From Sesamum alatum (lineage: Eukaryota > Streptophyta > Magnoliopsida > Lamiales > Pedaliaceae), in contig JACGWO010000011.1 of assembly GCA_034509735.1 (NCBI GenBank), positions 23,606,979 through 23,670,978 on the forward strand: 64,000 nucleotides of DNA, read 5' to 3'. Positions 11,746 through 22,860 of this stretch are shown piece by piece. The stretch's first letter is position 1; the number at the start of each line of letters is the position of its first letter. Position numbers and translations under genes: made by a program. The notes beneath the pieces were generated by a model. It was not told the DNA's origin. It saw nothing but the letters and a program-made list of their open reading frames with translations, and made no database searches.

Positions 11746-13969
11746 GGGAAAAAAAAATTAGTACAGTAACTTGGCTCTCGTTCAATTTTAGTATACTAAC
11801 TTTGGTAATTATCACATTTTATACATTATATTGCTATTTTACTTCAATTAAGTCTAATTGACCGGAATTTGCTGATGTGATCAATTTTTGCTTATGTGTC
11901 CGGCAAAATTAACCACATTAGCACATGACGTGGTCGGCGATTGATGTGGCGGGATGACTTGGACGTATTTTCTTCCATAAGGATGAATTTTAGTACACTA
12001 ACTTTAGCATAGTTTAATTTTAGTCCAATAACTTTGAATGAGGTGAAATTTAAGTCCCCTGGCATTGTGTCTAGGGGGTGTCACTGCCCATTCATATTTG
12101 TATTATAAAAAAAATTATATATAAATATACCGCTGAAAACGGTACACTTATATATTTATGACTTGTCGTAGTTGCGAGTTGCACTCACGACCAGCCCTCA
12201 AATTTTTTTAAATTTGTTAATTCTTTATAATTATTAATTAAAGTTAAAATAATAATTATTAATACTTAATTAGATATAATTAATTAATAATAATTTGATA
12301 GTTGTTAATATAGCTATTCAATTAATTAATTAGAGAATAATAAATTTAATAATATAGTTGTTAATATTAATTAATTTGATATATATACATATATAGTAAT
12401 TATTAAAAATTTTATAATATAGTTGTTAATCATAATTTAAAAAATAGATAATTATATATTTTATAATTATTAATAATTTGATAATATATTTTTTAATTAT
12501 TTATAATAATTAATAGAGTTGATATTATTATAACCAAGATCTTTTCCTTTTCACACTTATCAGTTCAATTGGATCATCTATTTTTTAAACTATGATTAAC
12601 AACTATATTATCAAATTTTTAATAATTAATCTATATCAAATTAATTAATATTAATAACTATATAATCAAATTAATTAAAATTTTCTTAATAATATTACAT
12701 TCTGTAAGAAAAAATTAAAAATATTATATCATTATTATAATTATAATAATTATAATAATGATCACGAGTCTTATACGTATGGCGTTGGCATTGTTGTCGA
12801 GGTCTTTTTCTTTTCTCACTTATCAGTTCAATTGGATCATCTATTTTTTAAACTATGATTAACAACTATATTATTAAATTTTTAACAATTAATCTATATC
12901 AAATTAATTAATATTAACAACTATATTATCAAATTAATTAAAATTATTTTAATAATATTACATTCTATACGAAAAAAATAAAAATATTATATTATTATTA
13001 TAATTATAAATTATAATAATAATCACGAGTCTTATAAGTATGACGTTGGCATTGTTATCGGGGGTTTTTTCCTTTTCTCACTTATCAGTTCAATTGGATC
13101 ATCTATTTTTTAAATTATAATTAACAACTATATTATCAATATTTTTTAATAATTAATATATATATATATCAAATTAATTAATATTAACAACTATATTATT
13201 AAATTAATTAATATCTAATTAATTAATTATATTAATAGCTACATTAAGAACTATCAAATTAATATTAATTAATTCTATTTGATTAAGTATTAATAATTAT
13301 TATTTTAATTTTAACTAATAATTATAAATAATTAGCAAATAAAAAAAAAACTAAAATTTGAGGGTTGGTCGCGAACACCAGCCCAAAAGAATGTTGGTCG
13401 TGAGCTGGGCGACTGTTAAAAAAATTTGAAAATTTGATGGGTCACTAGTTCAACTAGCAACCAGTCATAAAAATATAAGTGTAACGTTTTTAGTGATACA
13501 CTTATACTTAATTTTTTTTATAATATAAATATAAATGGGTCTCACGACAAGGATGCACGAATTGATCCTATCCCTGCTGCAAGCAGCCAGGTTCAGCCAT
13601 ATAAATGGTCAAAGTTAGTGGACTTAAATTTCACCTCATTCAAAGTTATTGGCCTAAAATTAAACCATGCTAATTAAAGTTAGTGTACTAAAATTCATTC
13701 TTATGGAAGAAAATACATCCAAGTTATCCCGCCACGTCAGCTGCCTGCCACGTCATGTGCTGACGTGGTTAATTTCGTCGGACACGTAAGCAAAAATTGG
13801 CCACGTCAGCCAATTCCGGTCAATTGACCGGAAAATTGGAACAAAAACCCTCAATTGGACTTAATTGAAGCAAAATTGTAACATAATGTATAAAATGTGA
13901 TAATTATTAAAGTCAGTGTATTAAAATTGAACGAGAGCCAAGTTAGTATACTAAAAAAAGTTTTTTCCC
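11746..13969. mobile_element. Mutator-like foldback element with 10-bp target duplication
   Basis: The ends are GGGAAAAAAAAATTAGTACA and a matching inverted ACTAAAAAAAGTTTTTTCCC. They continue as terminal inverted repeats of more than 300 bp (left to about 12075, right from about 13610), sharing GGCTCTCGTTCAATTTTA, a GACGTGG block and AATTTCACCTCATTCAAAG in opposite orientations. TTTTATTGTA flanks both sides exactly (11736-11745 and 13970-13979). Long inverted repeats with a 9-10 bp duplication fit Mutator-like elements. No transposase is present, so it is non-autonomous. Confidence 0.85.
12540..13340. repeat. Three tandem units of about 262 bp inside the foldback element
   Basis: CACTTATCAGTTCAATTGG starts at 12554, 12817 and 13079, each followed by the same TTTTTTAAACTATGATTAAC stretch and an AT-rich tail. 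A CACGAGTCTTATA(C/A)GTATG word repeats at about 12764 and 13024. Confidence 0.85.
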
Positions 13970-13979
13970 TTTTATTGTA

Positions 13980-15257
13980 TGTATAACTCTTCATTCTTGT
14001 TTTGATAATTATACACTTATGTAAAATTTATTGATATTGATGCGTTGTAAGTTGGAGAAAAACTAATATTATATTGATCTCATTAAAAAAACTTTAATTA
14101 ATTTTCACATAGTTTATAAATTTTGTAAGATATAATTTTAATCATAATTAAATTAAAATTATGCATAATACGGGACACATGTTAATATATATATATATAT
14201 ATATATATTCTGTGGTTTTGCTGTTATATGCTATTAGCTAGTTTACATTTTCTTACACAACTAAGCATTTAATCGAGGTAATGAATTAAGAAAAAATATT
14301 TTCGTTTAGTGGTTAAAAAGTATATAGGATAAAATTAATTGGGCAGCTCCCTTTCTTTTCCGCAAACATCGGTGCAGTGATTAGATCCGATATATATTAA
14401 TTTAATAGCTGGGGGAAAAGAAAACAATAAAATAAAAGGAGCACCTGAATTAAGATTCTGCATTTGCACCACCCACTTGTTCAATAAGTATTGGATATGA
14501 ATGTCTGAATTAATTAATTTTGTGCATAGGAAGCACATAAATAAAAACATGTATGCTCCTTGTTGATTGGTACTAAATTAACATAGGAATCATAATCATA
14601 GGCCTCGTACACAAATGTCCGGCTGACAACTGCATCTCTAATTTAATATAACTCCCATAAAATTAACCTCATCTCACACAGATGTACAGATGGTGACTGC
14701 TTACCAACTTCTCTTATTTTTTACCATTTTCTTTTCCTTTTTCCACCACTGATCATCATCATCGCCGACAATTAATGATCATCAATTAAATTTTAAGATA
14801 AATTATATTGATTTTTTTTATATTTGATATATTTATATATGTTTCCTCATTATTTGGGAAGTTGAAAATACCTCCACGATTTTAACGTTGGTCTTACAAC
14901 GAGCACAATAGTTAGGTTTTCATCCAATTTTTATAATGAACTACCTAAAATGTCATTTTAGTTACTAATTATAATTTTATATATTTTTTAGAATTTTTTA
15001 AATTATTTTATGAATTAATATTTTTTATGGATTAATTATTTTTTCCACACTTAGAATTTTTTATATGTTTTGAAATATTTTTTTTTTTTTTGAAGAAGTA
15101 AGAAAATCAGTGAGAGTAACATAATACTTTTCACATCTCCATCGAAGGAATACATAATTATTTCCAATTTGAGGGGGTATTCGTAATTTGTCAAACAACA
15201 CGAGAGTATTCGTGATTATGTCAAATATCAGGGAAATAGTTGTAATTTAACCTAAAT
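13980..15257. other. Intergenic sequence with (TA)n and a weak foldback
   Basis: Holds a (TA)n run near 14186-14210 and no coding similarity. The part from about 14795 to 15255 begins TTTTAAGATAAATTATATTG and ends in an inverted TAATTTAACCTAAATTTTAA, so it may be an old foldback element. Confidence 0.35.
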
Positions 15258-15525
15258 TTTAAGGTAAATTACGTTAACACCCCTTGAAGTTTGGCTAAAA
15301 TATACAAACATCCTCTATTTTTTATGAAATTAAAGCTACATCCTTCAGATTATAATTGTAATTACAATTATACCCTCTATTAAAAGGTAAAATTTACACA
15401 AACATCTCTTAAAGATATTACACTAATACCCTTTAAAGATTATAATTATAATTTTATAAAATATAGAATGTGGTTGAATAATTGAGTCTAACCTCAAATA
15501 ATATTAATGTAATTTACCCTTTTAG
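15258..15525. mobile_element. Small foldback (MITE-like) element
   Basis: The left end AAGGTAAATTACGTTAACAC is mirrored at the right by TAATGTAATTTACCCTTTTA. The interior has ATTATAATTGTAATTACAAT. The same family recurs at 16236-16490. Target duplication not resolved. Confidence 0.45.
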
Positions 15526-15971
15526 TTATTTATATAACATAGGCATTCCTAGCTTCGATTTTATCACTAGGCGATAGGGGGTGTGGAATTGCGTGCATAG
15601 AGAGAAAAAAAGAAAACATTAAGGGAGCAGAATGAGAAGGGCAAGTGTGCACCACATCGTGCGTAGAGCCCACATAGATGTAGACTTGGCTACGTGTCCA
15701 ATTCAATGGGTACAAGCTTCCAAAGCAGCACCACTAGTTCATTGCACCATTGTTGTTGACTAGAGCAGATGCCACAATTTCATTAGTTGATGTGTCACAT
15801 ATCACAATTTCACTTCTCTAGGCCCTAACTTACATACCACGTGTTCTTTCATGGATAGTGACTCAATCCAATAATAAAGAAAAAAACTCAGTCCAATTTC
15901 TTTAAGTGCCTTCTTTCTTTCCTCTTTTTTCTTTTAGTTTTTTCTCAAGGATAAATATATATATATATATA

Positions 15972-16222
15972 GGATTTAATGTAATTTACCTCCTTGTGAT
16001 ATTGTAAATGAGCAAAATATCCATTTATGAAAAAAAATTAGCAATTTATCTTCCCGTATTTTTTAAAATGGAGCAATTTAAACTGCTCCATTTTAAAAAA
16101 TACGAGGAGGTATTGATTCATTTTAAAAACACATAAGTAGATAAATTGCTATTTTATTTTTCACATGGGGGTAATTTGCACATGTGCAATATCATAAAGG
16201 GGTTGCTTGCATTTTTTCCTGT
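15972..16222. mobile_element. Foldback MITE with a perfect central hairpin
   Basis: The two arms are inverted copies of each other (outer words TGATATTG and GCAAA(A/T)TA). The centre is a near-continuous palindrome in which GTATTTTTTAAAATGGAGCA is repeated inverted after an 8-base loop (about 16057-16106). TATATATAG stands on both sides and could be a 9-bp duplication, but the flanks are simple TA repeats. Confidence 0.55.
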
Positions 16223-16235
16223 ATATATAGATATG

Positions 16236-16490
16236 AGTAAATTACATTGACACATCTGAGGTCAGGCAAATTAGATAAACACTTCATGTCTTTTATAAAA
16301 TTATAGTTACACTCTCTGGGGCTTTAGTGTAATTTTTCAGGGATATTTGTCTTAGCATTATCATTGAATAGGGGATGTATTTTAATTATAACTATAATTT
16401 TATGGGGTTAATTTTAATTTCATAAAAAACAAGAATATTTATGCATTTTTGTATAATTTCAAATAGTGTCAATATAATTTTACTCTATCC
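16236..16490. mobile_element. Small foldback (MITE-like) element, second copy of the 15258 family
   Basis: Begins GAGTAAATTACATTGACAC and ends with the inverted GTCAATATAATTTTACTC. The interior shows ATAAAATTATAGTT in one arm and AACTATAATTTTAT in the other. Confidence 0.5.
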
Positions 16491-17878
16491 TATGCATTGG
16501 GAGAGAACACAAATGGAACTGCGAGGTAGCTTAACCTAACCATCCCTTTCTTCTTTTGTCATGCAAACATTCAAAGTCAGCTTAGTCGGCAACTTATTTT
16601 TCTGGCCCTAATAGTTTTCGTTTCCTAAGTATTGCATGGGGCTAATAATTAGTAATTACCTTTTTAGTGATGCCCACAACGTCATTATTGTGCATACATG
16701 CATTCATATTTTTATTATCTATTTGGTAATTACTATAGCTGATTCTAGCTATAATAAATTATCTAATTTGTTTAAGTTTCAAGGTCGTTTCGCACTTTAG
16801 GTCATATACTATTCTAAGTTTCAATATTCTTGATCTTGCATTCAAAAACACAATTAGAAATATATGGAGTAAATTCAAATTATAGCCCTTTAATACTTAA
16901 ATCACATAAAGTAACATAATTTAACAGTAGTTGTCAGCACTTAGAGATCGAACGGCCAAATTCAATGATGATAACATCGGGTCGAGACAAACCGTATCAA
17001 CCTATTCCAATGCTAAACAATAATTCGCAAATCTATAGGATTGTTTGATCTTTAATTTTTCCATATTATGAGGGGTATTTTTGTAATTTATCAGCTATGG
17101 TGCAGGAACCCACATCAGTTGACAGTATCATTCATCGTTGAAATAAAAGTAACACAAAATAAGACATGATTCTAGACCATGAAAAGCAGCTAAGAGGGAA
17201 TGGACTGGAAACTGGAGTCAGAATGTAGCTACTATACCAAGACGTGATTCACGCACTTCTTGTAGTGTATGCATGTTTTGAGCTGTACATTTCGCTACTT
17301 CTATATTGACAATATTAGTAAAAACGACAAATTAAGTAATCCCTATTTCAAATGCTAGAATTTAATGTCGGCCCCTATACATGTTTGTATGTTAAGAGAA
17401 ATTATAGTCGGCTCAATTAAATTTAAATCAATCATATGATAAGTGGAACATATTTATCGTATGATTGGTGTACATTAAGGAAAGTGATCAATTACATAAC
17501 AAGTGCATCACACTTGTTTTATAATTGGTTTGATTAGATCAAACCTGATTCAGATAAGAATTTTTCTGTATATGTCAAATGGTGCGTGATTTCGTCTTAC
17601 TCTCTTCAATCATACTAATTAAAACAAAAGACTATACGCATGATAATTAATTGGTGCATGACCATCGTTCACTACGATTCTGACAATTGCTTGAACCACT
17701 TTTATTAGATTTCCCCAGCAACCAATGTCAGAAATGTAATGAAAGAAAATAAAGAGAAAGAGTTTATGAGTTTGTACTCTGTATGAAGGAAAGGAATTTA
17801 ATAAAAAGGGGTAATGACTAAATAATGGGCAATGTTCTCAAGGCACTAGAAGAAAAGCTGTACACGATACTAGCTAGG
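16491..17878. other. Sequence upstream of the HD-Zip gene, no other gene
   Basis: No reading frame of interest. Serves as the distal promoter of the gene at 18080. No classic ABRE (ACGTGGC or CACGTGTC) seen close to the start. Confidence 0.4.
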
Positions 17879-17908
17879 CCCCCCACCCCCACCCCCACCC
17901 CCACCCCC
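17879..17908 (-). promoter_or_regulatory. C-rich tandem (CCCCCA)n, G-quadruplex-forming on the minus strand
   Basis: Five runs of five or more C separated by single A. On the minus strand this gives five GGGGG runs with one-base loops, a textbook G-quadruplex motif (i-motif on the plus strand). It lies about 45-70 bp upstream of the putative TATA box of the HD-Zip gene. Confidence 0.75.
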
Positions 17909-17950
17909 TTCAACTTCGACACACAGAGAGAGCTATCTAGCTTGTGTGTG

Positions 17951-17964
17951 TATATATATAAATC
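17951..17964 (+). promoter_or_regulatory. Putative TATA box of the HD-Zip gene
   Basis: TATATATATAAATC lies about 115-130 bp before the start codon, after a GAGAGAG/TGTGTGTG leader typical of plant core promoters. The transcription start itself cannot be seen. Confidence 0.45.
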
Positions 17965-18047
17965 AAACAAGTACTAAAAATTCCAATCACACCCCACATC
18001 GACCTCAAGATATTCTGCTAAACCAACCACCTTGCAAGAATTATTTC

Positions 18048-18056
18048 ATGGACTAA
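18048..18056 (+). promoter_or_regulatory. Two-codon upstream ORF (ATG GAC TAA)
   Basis: An ATG immediately followed by one codon and a stop, 23 bp ahead of the main ATG at 18080 and out of frame with it. If included in the mRNA it could reduce translation of the transcription factor. Confidence 0.45.
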
Positions 18057-18079
18057 AGTTCCAAGGGAATATATTCCTC

Positions 18080-18903
18080 ATGAAACCCGAAAATATTAAC
18101 ATGTCGGATGGAGTGGAGAATTCATGTTTCAGTAACCTCAATACCATGACAAAGAAGAAGAAAAGCAAGAATTACAAGAGAAGATTCAGTGATGAACAAA
18201 TTCGATCTTTGGAGGTCATGTTCGAGTCCGAGTCCAAATTGGAGCCGAAAAAGAAAGCGGAGCTCGCAAATGAACTGGGATTGCAGCCCCGACAGGTTGC
18301 GATATGGTTTCAGAACAAGAGAGCTCGGTGGAAGTCCAAGCACATCGAGAAAGAATACACCGTATTGTTGTCTAATTACAACAACCTGGCTTCCCAGATT
18401 CAAACCTTGAAGGAAGAGAACCAATCCTTGCTTATCAAGGTAATAATTTCAATATTCATCATCAGATATTGTCCGAATTTGAGGTTGTTATATAAGTATT
18501 CATGATTGTGTGAAATGTGATGATCTTCTTTGAACAGTTGCAGAACCTAAAGAACGAGATGGTGGGGAAGTCGGAGTGTGAAATTCAAGAAACTTCAGCA
18601 GCAGCCCGGATCAGGATTACTGATGGAGAATCAGATGATAGTAAGATGCGATTATCTGAAGTGAAAAGTAGATGTCTGGAGGAGATGCTTTCAGATGATG
18701 ATAGCAGCATAAGGCCAGGATTGTTTGGTGTTGATGAAGAAAATGATGAGTTGCTGAAATTGGTGGAACCTGCAGCTGCTGCTGATAGCTCACTGACATC
18801 AGCTGAAGATTGGGGAAGTCTTGATTCTGATCATGATCTAATCATAAATCAGCCAAATGATGATGAGTATTGTTGTTATCAGTGGTGGGATTTCTGGTCG
18901 TGA
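18080..18903 (+). CDS. ATHB-7/12-like: HD-Zip class I transcription factor, ATHB-7/ATHB-12-like
   Basis: Two exons, 18080-18439 and 18538-18903, with intron GTAATAATTT...TTTGAACAG; 241 residues. Residues about 30-87 are a homeodomain with the helix-3 core [16 protein letters not shown], which binds the CAATNATTG half-site pair as a dimer. Directly after it is a leucine zipper with Ile89, Leu96, Leu103, Leu110, Leu117 and Leu124 at exact seven-residue spacing; the intron falls inside the zipper. The acidic C-terminus ends in WWDFWS, close to the WRDFWS ending of Arabidopsis ATHB-7. ATHB-7 and ATHB-12 are nuclear, ABA- and drought-induced regulators; that role is inferred here by family. ATG 18080 is the first in-frame ATG; a later one (18101) is possible. 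No damage is seen, unlike every neighbour. Confidence 0.95.
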
Positions 18904-18911
18904 TTTGATAG

Positions 18912-18917
18912 AATAAA
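18912..18917 (+). terminator. Near polyadenylation signal AATAAA
   Basis: AATAAA 9 bp after the stop codon of the HD-Zip gene. Very close to the stop, so a later signal may be the one used. Confidence 0.4.
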
Positions 18918-19065
18918 ATTAAAGTAATTATGAAGGGAAGATTTTGTATTGGAATAAGCTATATAGATCAATTCCCTCTATTGATGATGTATATGAATGG
19001 AAATGGGATTTTAATAGTTGTCAAGCGCATTTCAGCATAAAATTTTTTGGCTTTTATGTTCAAAA

Positions 19066-19589
19066 TGTTAGAATAGGTGACCAAAAAGTCAATTGGATTG
19101 GCGGTTTTGGAAACTATTCGTCAATCTTTATTAATATAATATTATCCTGATAAATAGAGTAAGTATTCATCACTTGCACTGTGTTTGTTGTGCTTACGAC
19201 TAACGTTGAACATCGTTTCAACATCACAACAAATGCCCATAGACCAATTGGATAACCCATATAGTTGGGCTGCGCATTGGATGGCGGCTATGGAACCAAC
19301 TTCTGAGGGTTGGTTTGAAACATTCCAAGTCGAGGACCTCGAGACTGGGCATCGAGTGTCCTATTGAGACTTGCACTAAGTATTGCATTCACTGGGTAAG
19401 TGCCGAGTTTCATCGGCGACAGACGAAGGTCGTCTATGCAATTTTAGTGGGTTAGTTGACAAGGTGGTCGACTGACTGAAGTGACTCATGAGAATCATCA
19501 TATGGAAGCCTTGGAGGCTTGGTCGGTATGACTGTAATTCCCGATTCCGATAGTACGGGATTAGTCCTCGGACTTGAGGAATCATGGTT
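19066..19589 (+). mobile_element. 5' part of a TGTTAGAATA-type copia LTR, fused to another LTR
   Basis: Starts TGTTAGAATAGGTGACC and is similar over its length to the LTR at 39361-39900 (shared GCGCATTGGATGG, CCTATTGAGACTTGCA and GAAGCCTTGGAGGCTTGGTCGG-like words). The similarity stops at 19589, where the sequence switches to that of the other LTR family (19590-20237). Confidence 0.7.
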
Positions 19590-20237
19590 TTTTTAATCGT
19601 GTTTAATGGTTTTTAAATATATTTTAAAACTATTTTAATGCCGTTAATGGCTGATTATTTCAGCCTTAATGGTGGTTGAATGCTGCATCAAAGATAGTGG
19701 TGGTGGTGTGCCTATATAAAAGCTGTTGTGAGCACTTCACCAAAAGACTAACATCTCACACTTGGAATTTGCACATCTCTCTTGAGTTCTCCTCTCTCTC
19801 ACTCTCAGTTTTCTCTCCATAAGAATCCGAGTGGTTCTCCTAAAATTCAAGCTTTGGAGCTCTTGTCTTCGTAAGGCTATTGAGTGTTGTTTCGAGGTGT
19901 TCTATGGTAAAAGTGCATACGTGATAATGAAAACCATCTTATCCCGGAAGAAGTTGCGTAGTACCCATGTGCAAATTCTTAACGGGATGTATAATTTCTT
20001 CAAGGCAAGCAGATTATATCTGTGATTCGGTTTGGTAAAATTCTTGGGCTGAGAATTGTTACGATACAATTCTTGTTGTAAGTTTTCTTTTATTTTACTG
20101 TTAAACAACATATCTAATTGTTTGTTTATCATTTGGTTCCACGTGCTTGTTGTGTTTTTGGTTTCAAAAACTGTCTTTAAAATCTAATTGATATTTCAAT
20201 ACGATTACTAAGATTGTCTATGACACTTTTTTCAATA
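19590..20237 (+). mobile_element. 5' LTR (3' portion) of degraded copia element B
   Basis: Closely similar to 25275-25948: same TTTAATCGTGTTTAATG start, GGTGGTGTGCCTATATAAAAGC TATA region (near 19708), CTTCACCAAAAGACTA cap region and GATTGTCTGTGATACTTTT end. No clear primer site follows. Only this 3' portion matches the 3' LTR; the first 1.2 kb of the 3' LTR has no counterpart here. Confidence 0.75.
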
Positions 20238-20371
20238 ATCTTGAAGAAATTATAGGTCTTAAAAAATCGGATTTCGTTGGAACGAAAACAGTTGCTGTTT
20301 TTTATTTTTAAAATTTGGATTTTTGAGGTTTTAAAATCTGTGAGTTTACTTTCTGCTTCTTAATTGTTAAA

Positions 20372-21063
20372 ATGGCCGAAGCAATTTTCATCGCTATTCC
20401 GATTGCCCCAAAAGTCGACTTGTCCGGGATGCCGGAGAAGTTTTCAGGTCAATTTTTCAAACGTCGGCAACAACGGATGAAAATATGGTTGACGATGAAG
20501 GGACTTTTGTCGGTAATTCAGGTGACTTTCCCTGAACTAACTGAAACCGATCCTAAGACAGCTGAGATTGCGCAGTGAACTGAGCGTGATCAAATAGGCT
20601 GAGGAGCTATTTTGTCAGCAATGTCAAATATGCTCTTTGATGTCTATTGTTCCGACTCTTACACAACGAAATCATTCTGGGATGAGTTGGACAGGAAATA
20701 TGATACTGAAGAGCAAGGGCTCGAAAAGTATTATGTTTTCAAGTTCATGAGGTATCAAATAGTTGAGGGGAGGTCTGTAACTGAACAGACACATGAGATT
20801 ATCAATCTTGAGCATTCTCTGTCTAATGTTGAGATAAAGCTTCCCAAGAAGTTTCTGGTCATGGCCATAGTGGATAAATTCCGTAAGTCTTGGGAAAGTT
20901 TAGGCATGACACTCAAGCATTAGAAAGGGAGAATATCTCTGGATGATCTTATGGTCACGATTAGTATTGAGGAAGAGCACATGAATCAGACCCACAAGAT
21001 GCTTGTTGAGCATCAGTCAAGGGCCAATTTAGTAATGGAAAAAAAGAAAGTGAAAGCAATATA
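20372..21063 (+). pseudogene. Copia element B gag, fragmentary
   Basis: Begins MAEAIFIAIP, then FSGQFFKRRQQRMKIWLTM, the usual start of plant copia Gag. A second open stretch (20612-20923) has SNMLFDVYCSDSYTTKSFWD, then VEGRSVTEQTHEI and PKKFLVMAIVDKF. Stops at about 20577 and 20924 break the frame. Past EEEHMNQ-like sequence the CCHC knuckle and protease are missing: the frame goes straight to integrase at about 21070. Confidence 0.75.
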
Positions 21064-22170
21064 AGATTGTTGTTTCTGATTCTATTGTTTTGAATGTCGA
21101 ATCTACTTCTCTGTGGCATAGTAGATTAGGTCATTTAAATTTGGGTTCAATCAAACGAATGATGAATCTTGATTTAATACCTAGTCATGAAATTGAACGA
21201 GGTCATAAATGCGAAATTTGTGTATAAGCTAAACAAGTTAGGAAACCCTATCAATCAGTTGAAAGGGATTCGAAAATACTTGATTTAGTTCACACTGATA
21301 TTTGTGAGTTCAATGGGATTTTGACTAGGGACCATAAACGATATTTTATAACCTTTATAGATGATTGCAGTAGACACTGTTATGTTTTTCTCATGCGTAA
21401 TAAAGATAAAGCCTTAGATAAGTTTGTTTTGTTTAAAAATGAAGCAGAAATCCAAACTGGTAAGAAACTTAAATGATTAAGGTTTGACAGAGGAGGAGAA
21501 TATGAGTAGAGTAAGTTTAGTGAATATTGTCAAAATTTTGGCATAATTGACGAAGAGACTCCTCCATATTCCCCTCCGTCTAATAGAATAGCTAAACGAA
21601 AGAATAGAACTTTTAAAGACATGATTAACACTCTTTTGTTAACCTCTGGGTTACCTAAGTATTTGTGGGAGTGGGCTTTGAATACGGCTTGCAATATTCT
21701 GAATAGAGTCCCTCTGAAACACAGTACAAGTACTCCTTTTAAATTGTGGAGAGGGAGGAAGCCAAGCCTCAAATACTTTCGAGTGTGGGGGTATCTAGCA
21801 AAGGTACTGGTCCCTGAACACAAGGGAAAGAAATTGGTCTATAAGACTGTTGATGTTGTGTTTTTGGGATATGTGGAGACAAGTTATGCACTGAGATTTC
21901 TGATTACTAAATCAGAAATTCCAAGCATTGAGGTCAACATAATAGTCGAATTTCGTGATGCTACTTTCCTAAAAGATGTATTTTCTATGAAAATGGGAAT
22001 ACCTCCTAGTGTTTCACGTGATGATTCACTTGCCTCCACTTCTAAACCTGAACATGTGGAAAAGATGACAAATGTGGGGGTTAATCCTAGTAGTACTAGT
22101 CCGACTCATGAAGAGTCAAATGAACCTAGACAGAGTAAGAGAGCTAGGGTCGTCAAGGATTTTGGAAGTG
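21064..22170 (+). pseudogene. Copia element B integrase, broken
   Basis: The N-terminal zinc-binding part appears as [10 protein letters not shown] ... CEIC, then LDLVHTDICEFNG (first catalytic Asp), FDRGGEY (second Asp) and a region where the catalytic Glu should lie in NRIAKRKNRT, so that residue is lost (Glu to Lys). The stretch LPKYLWEWALNTACNILNRV and the GKKLVYKTVDVVFLGY tail follow. In-frame stops at about 21225, 21474 and 21508. Only the part from 21621 is open. Confidence 0.8.
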
Positions 22171-22189
22171 ACTTTGTCACTTACAATAT

Positions 22190-22860
22190 CGAGGATGAGC
22201 TAATAACCTCCAAAGATGTTATGGCTTCTTCTGAAGTCAAGTATTGGAAGGAAGCTGTCAAAAGTGGGATGGACTCCATTGTCTCTAACAAGACATGGGT
22301 GCTAGTCGATCTCCCTCCGGGGTGTACTACGATTGGGTGTAAGTGGATCTTTAAGAATAAATTGAAACCTGATGGAACCATTGTAATTTTAAGGCCAGAT
22401 TGGTGGTTATGGATTTTAGACAAAAAGACAGAATGGAATATTTCGATACCTATTCTCTGGTAGCTCGGTTGACTACAATTCAGGTGCTTCACCGTTAATA
22501 AGAATGATAAATGCATATGTTGTAAGGTTAAAGGAGATAAAATTATCATTTTATGCATGTATGTAGATGACATCCTTTAAATAAGATCATGTTTAGAAAT
22601 CATTACCGAAACCAAGTCATTTTTGAAAAATAAGTTTGAAATGAAGGATATGGGTAAGGCTAATGTAATTCTTGGCATCAAGTTGATTCGTTCAACTAAT
22701 GGGATAACTATTTTTTAATCTCACTATGAGAAGATAATTGAGAAATTTGGCTATCAAAATAGTAGAATTGCAAAGACACCATATGATCCTTCTGTAGCTT
22801 TATTCAAAAATGAAAGTGGTGTACCCGTTGCACAACTAAGGTATTCCCAAATTATTGGGA
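22190..22860 (+). pseudogene. Copia element B reverse transcriptase, broken with internal deletion
   Basis: YWKEAVKSGMDSIVSNKTW, then GCKWIFKNKLKPDG open the domain. A frameshift follows near 22395, and the segment that should hold the QMDVKTAFLNG motif is absent. The catalytic YVDD survives as CMYVDDIL (about 22555), followed by a stop, FEMKDMGKANVILGIK and a further stop. Confidence 0.8.

Noticed and set aside
18032..18079. Extension of the HD-Zip protein upstream of 18080
   Set aside because: The longer frame needs a TTG start; the first in-frame ATG is at 18080.
18122..18424. Open frame antisense to HD-Zip exon 1
   Set aside because: A shadow of the homeodomain coding frame.
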